Below are positions 5,778 to 7,676 of a stretch of 7,676 bases of DNA, piece after piece. The position numbers and the translations under genes were made by a program. Numbering within the stretch: the first letter of the stretch is position 1; each line of letters starts with the position of its first letter. The notes beneath the pieces are model-generated. The model had not been told where the DNA came from and did not search any database. It saw only the letters and a list, made by a program, of their open reading frames with translations. This stretch comes from CAZDHT01 sp964505325 (GTDB taxonomy: Bacteria; Planctomycetota; PUPC01). The stretch lies in the NCBI GenBank assembly GCA_964505325.1, contig CAZDHT010000257.1, positions 1 to 7,676 of the forward strand. Reading direction: 5' to 3'.

Positions 5778-7676
5778 TCAGCAAACCCTGTTCTTTCCAC
5801 TGCTCTTGGCCTCGGTCAGCGCCGCCGCAGAGCGGCGGATGATCGCCATCGGCGCCAAGTCCTCTTCCTGGAACGAAGTGACGCCGATGCTCGCGGTCAC
5901 CCGGATGTGCCGGTCGTCATTGACGAACTCGTGATCCTGGATGAGCTTCCGCACCCGCTCGCCAAACGCCCGGGCACCGGCCTCGTCGGTCTCCGGCGCC
6001 ACCACGATGAACTCGTCGCCGCCGAACCGCCCTACGATGTCCGTCTCGCGGATCCGCTGCTTCAGGAATCGCTTGACCTCATCCCGGACCATGTCCTGGA
6101 ACTGAAGCAGCGCCGTGTCGCCGCGCGCGTAGCCATACTCCTCGTTCAGCCCGGTGAAATCATCGATGTCGAGCATCAGGACAGAGAAGTCGAGACGGTA
6201 GCGCCTCGAGCGCCGGATCTCCCGGGCCATCGCCGCCTCGAGCTGGGCGCGATCCTGCTTGCGGCCGTCGATGGGCAGTTCGAACGTGAACGTGCTGCCT
6301 TCGCCCAGCGTGCTCTCGGCCCAGATCCGCCCGCCATGCTTCGCAATGATCTCCCTGCAGATCGGCAGGCCCAGGCCCGTACCGCCGGTCTTACGGGTTA
6401 TCGAGTGATCGGTCTGATAAAACTTGTCGAACACGCGGCCGATGTCGTGCTCCGGGATGCCCAGCCCGGTGTCGGTCACCGAGACGGCCAGGTATCCCTC
6501 GCCCGAGACGGGCGACCGCTCGCCGGGAGCGCCGATCTGCACCGCCGGATCCGGGTCGTGCCGAGACGCTTCGATCATGACCCGCCCGCCCTCGGGCGTG
6601 AATTTCAGCGCGTTGCCGAGCAGGTTCGTCAGGACTTGCTCCACCCGATCCGGGTCCGCCCACGGCACGGGCAGGGTCTCGGGCAGCCGCAGCTTGAGCG
6701 TGATATGCTTGGCCCCCGCGCCGGGGGTGAACACTGCGACGATGGATTCGAGCAATTCGCGGACGTCGACCGGGGCAAGTCGCATCTCCATCTTCCCCGC
6801 TTCGAGCTTCGACAGGTCCAGCAACTGGTTGATCAGACGGGAAAGCCGGTCGAGGTTCTTGGCCATCCGGGTGAGGGTGTCGCGCTGCCCCTCCGTCACC
6901 TCGCCCTCGACCCCGTCGAGCAGGTTGCTGGTGAACATCTTTATCGAGGCGAGAGGAGTGCGAAGCTCGTGCGACACAATCGCCACGAAGTCCGACTTCA
7001 TCCGGTCGAGCTCGCGTTCGAGCGTGACGTCCCGGATCACCGCGAGTCGGCCCAGCCGCTCATCCCGGTCGTCCTTCACCGGGCCCACCGCCACCGCCAG
7101 CGTCTTCGGTTCGGGGGCGCTGTCCACCTCGAACTCCCGGTGCGTGACCTCATCCGCCGCCGGCTCAGCCAGGAACTCGCCGATCTCCGCCCACGCGACC
7201 GACTTGAAGAAGCTCTGCCGGTTCAATTCCTCGCCGAGGGCGAGGCCGAGCATCGACCGGGCCTTGGGGTTCAGCACCACCAGCTCGTCGTTCGCGTCGA
7301 ACATCACGACGCCCTCGGCCATGCTCGCCACCATCGACTGCATCTTGTCCTGTTCCCCGCGGATCGTGCTCTGCAACCGTTCGACGGTCTGTCCCATTCG
7401 CTGCACGATGGTGCGGAGCAGGGCGGCATCCTCGTCAGAGAACGCGTCCGCACGCCGGCTGGTCGCGTAGATCATTCCTACGGCCTGGCCGCTGACCTCT
7501 AGGGGCGTGCCGATGACGGAGCCGACGGGGAAGTCGGCGTCGGACGGGGGCAGTCCCTCGCGCAGAGCGGCCAGTCGGCCGGACACGACGGCGCCGTGCG
7601 GATGCGCCGCCAGGTCGTCCGCCAGGAGCCCCTTGAGGGCGTTCAGGTAGTCCGCCGGCACATCGTGGAGCACCCG
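5778..7676 (-). CDS. Sensor histidine kinase with C-terminal GGDEF domain (GAF-PAS-HisKA-HATPase-GGDEF), 5' end off the window
   Basis: Membrane-independent part of a sensor kinase fused to a diguanylate cyclase; 632 residues lie in the window and the frame is open at the right edge, so the true start is outside. Numbering from the Val codon at 7673: residues 1-100 look like the end of a GAF domain (VIGTPLEV, AVGMIYA); 106-215 a PAS domain (SMAEGVVMFDAND, ending in IRDVTLERE); 220-290 HisKA with H-box SHELRTP (phosphoacceptor His235); about 338-466 the HATPase with N-box (LLGNALKF, Asn354), G1 DTGLGIP 401-407 and G2 GTGLGLP 431-437; 475-631 GGDEF. The cyclase motif GGDEF is at 551-555, metal-site Asp502, Asn510 and Asp519 are present, and an RxxD inhibitory site (RETD, 542-545) sits five residues before GGDEF. 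Family knowledge predicts autophosphorylation on His235 and synthesis of c-di-GMP from GTP. The likely phosphate acceptor is the receiver gene 33 bases downstream. No membrane segment is seen in the visible part. Family assignment is very secure; activity is inferred. Confidence 0.95.
   Translation of the reverse strand, partial: RVLHDVPADYLNALKGLLADDLAAHPHGAVVSGRLAALREGLPPSDADFPVGSVIGTPLEVSGQAVGMIYATSRRADAFSDEDAALLRTIVQRMGQTVERLQSTIRGEQDKMQSMVASMAEGVVMFDANDELVVLNPKARSMLGLALGEELNRQSFFKSVAWAEIGEFLAEPAADEVTHREFEVDSAPEPKTLAVAVGPVKDDRDERLGRLAVIRDVTLERELDRMKSDFVAIVSHELRTPLASIKMFTSNLLDGVEGEVTEGQRDTLTRMAKNLDRLSRLINQLLDLSKLEAGKMEMRLAPVDVRELLESIVAVFTPGAGAKHITLKLRLPETLPVPWADPDRVEQVLTNLLGNALKFTPEGGRVMIEASRHDPDPAVQIGAPGERSPVSGEGYLAVSVTDTGLGIPEHDIGRVFDKFYQTDHSITRKTGGTGLGLPICREIIAKHGGRIWAESTLGEGSTFTFELPIDGRKQDRAQLEAAMAREIRRSRRYRLDFSVLMLDIDDFTGLNEEYGYARGDTALLQFQDMVRDEVKRFLKQRIRETDIVGRFGGDEFIVVAPETDEAGARAFGERVRKLIQDHEFVNDDRHIRVTASIGVTSFQEEDLAPMAIIRRSAAALTEAKSSGKNRVC

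Noticed and set aside
5403..7502. 699-codon plus-strand open frame opposite the kinase and receiver genes
   Set aside because: It is a GC-driven shadow: rich in Arg/His/Leu/Val/Asp with no recognisable motif, while the opposite strand holds clear kinase, GGDEF and receiver motifs. It crosses two genes and their gap.

Overview
The window reads as part of a type IV pilus or type II secretion-like gene cluster from a GC-rich bacterium. All supported genes are on the minus strand, so transcription runs from high to low coordinates. Tightly packed GC-rich genes, a two-component/cyclic-di-GMP sensor, a pilus assembly ATPase and platform protein, prepilins and a Wzy/WaaL-type polysaccharide ligase all suggest a diderm (Gram-negative-type) organism. 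The phylum cannot be fixed from this sequence. Some deltaproteobacterial, acidobacterial, planctomycete-related or candidate-phylum lineage would fit, but this is only a guess.

Layout in transcription order. (1) 7676-5778: a large sensor histidine kinase, cut by the right edge, with GAF, PAS, HisKA, HATPase and a C-terminal GGDEF diguanylate cyclase domain. (2) 5744-5358: a stand-alone CheY-like receiver protein. (3) 5326-3620: a PilB/GspE-family assembly ATPase with a GTG start. (4) 3603-2398: a PilC/GspF-family inner-membrane platform protein. (5) 2338-2006: a small type IV prepilin with a very good ribosome binding site. (6) 1983-1935: a strong intrinsic terminator. (7) 1916-99: a 605-residue O-antigen ligase/polymerase-family membrane protein with a C-terminal TPR tail. 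(8) 82-1: the N-terminus of a second prepilin, cut by the left edge. Intergenic gaps are 16 to 89 bases, so no stretch over 300 bases lacks a gene.

How the parts may work together (inference). The kinase could pass phosphate to the adjacent receiver while its GGDEF domain makes c-di-GMP, a frequent regulator of pili. PilB powers, and PilC anchors, polymerisation of the prepilin. The ligase-like protein lies between two prepilin genes and could either glycosylate pilins or work in surface polysaccharide synthesis. The retraction ATPase PilT, prepilin peptidase PilD, the PilMNOPQ alignment/secretin proteins and most minor pilins are not in the window.

Points for a second look: the kinase-GGDEF fusion; a PilB N-terminus that keeps the geometry of the c-di-GMP-binding MshEN repeat but not its key residues; a terminator that leaves only 18 bases before the ligase start codon; and two prepilins whose cleavage sites have Ala or Ser instead of Gly at -1. 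Each part belongs to a known family. I see no wholly new system, only an unusual combination.
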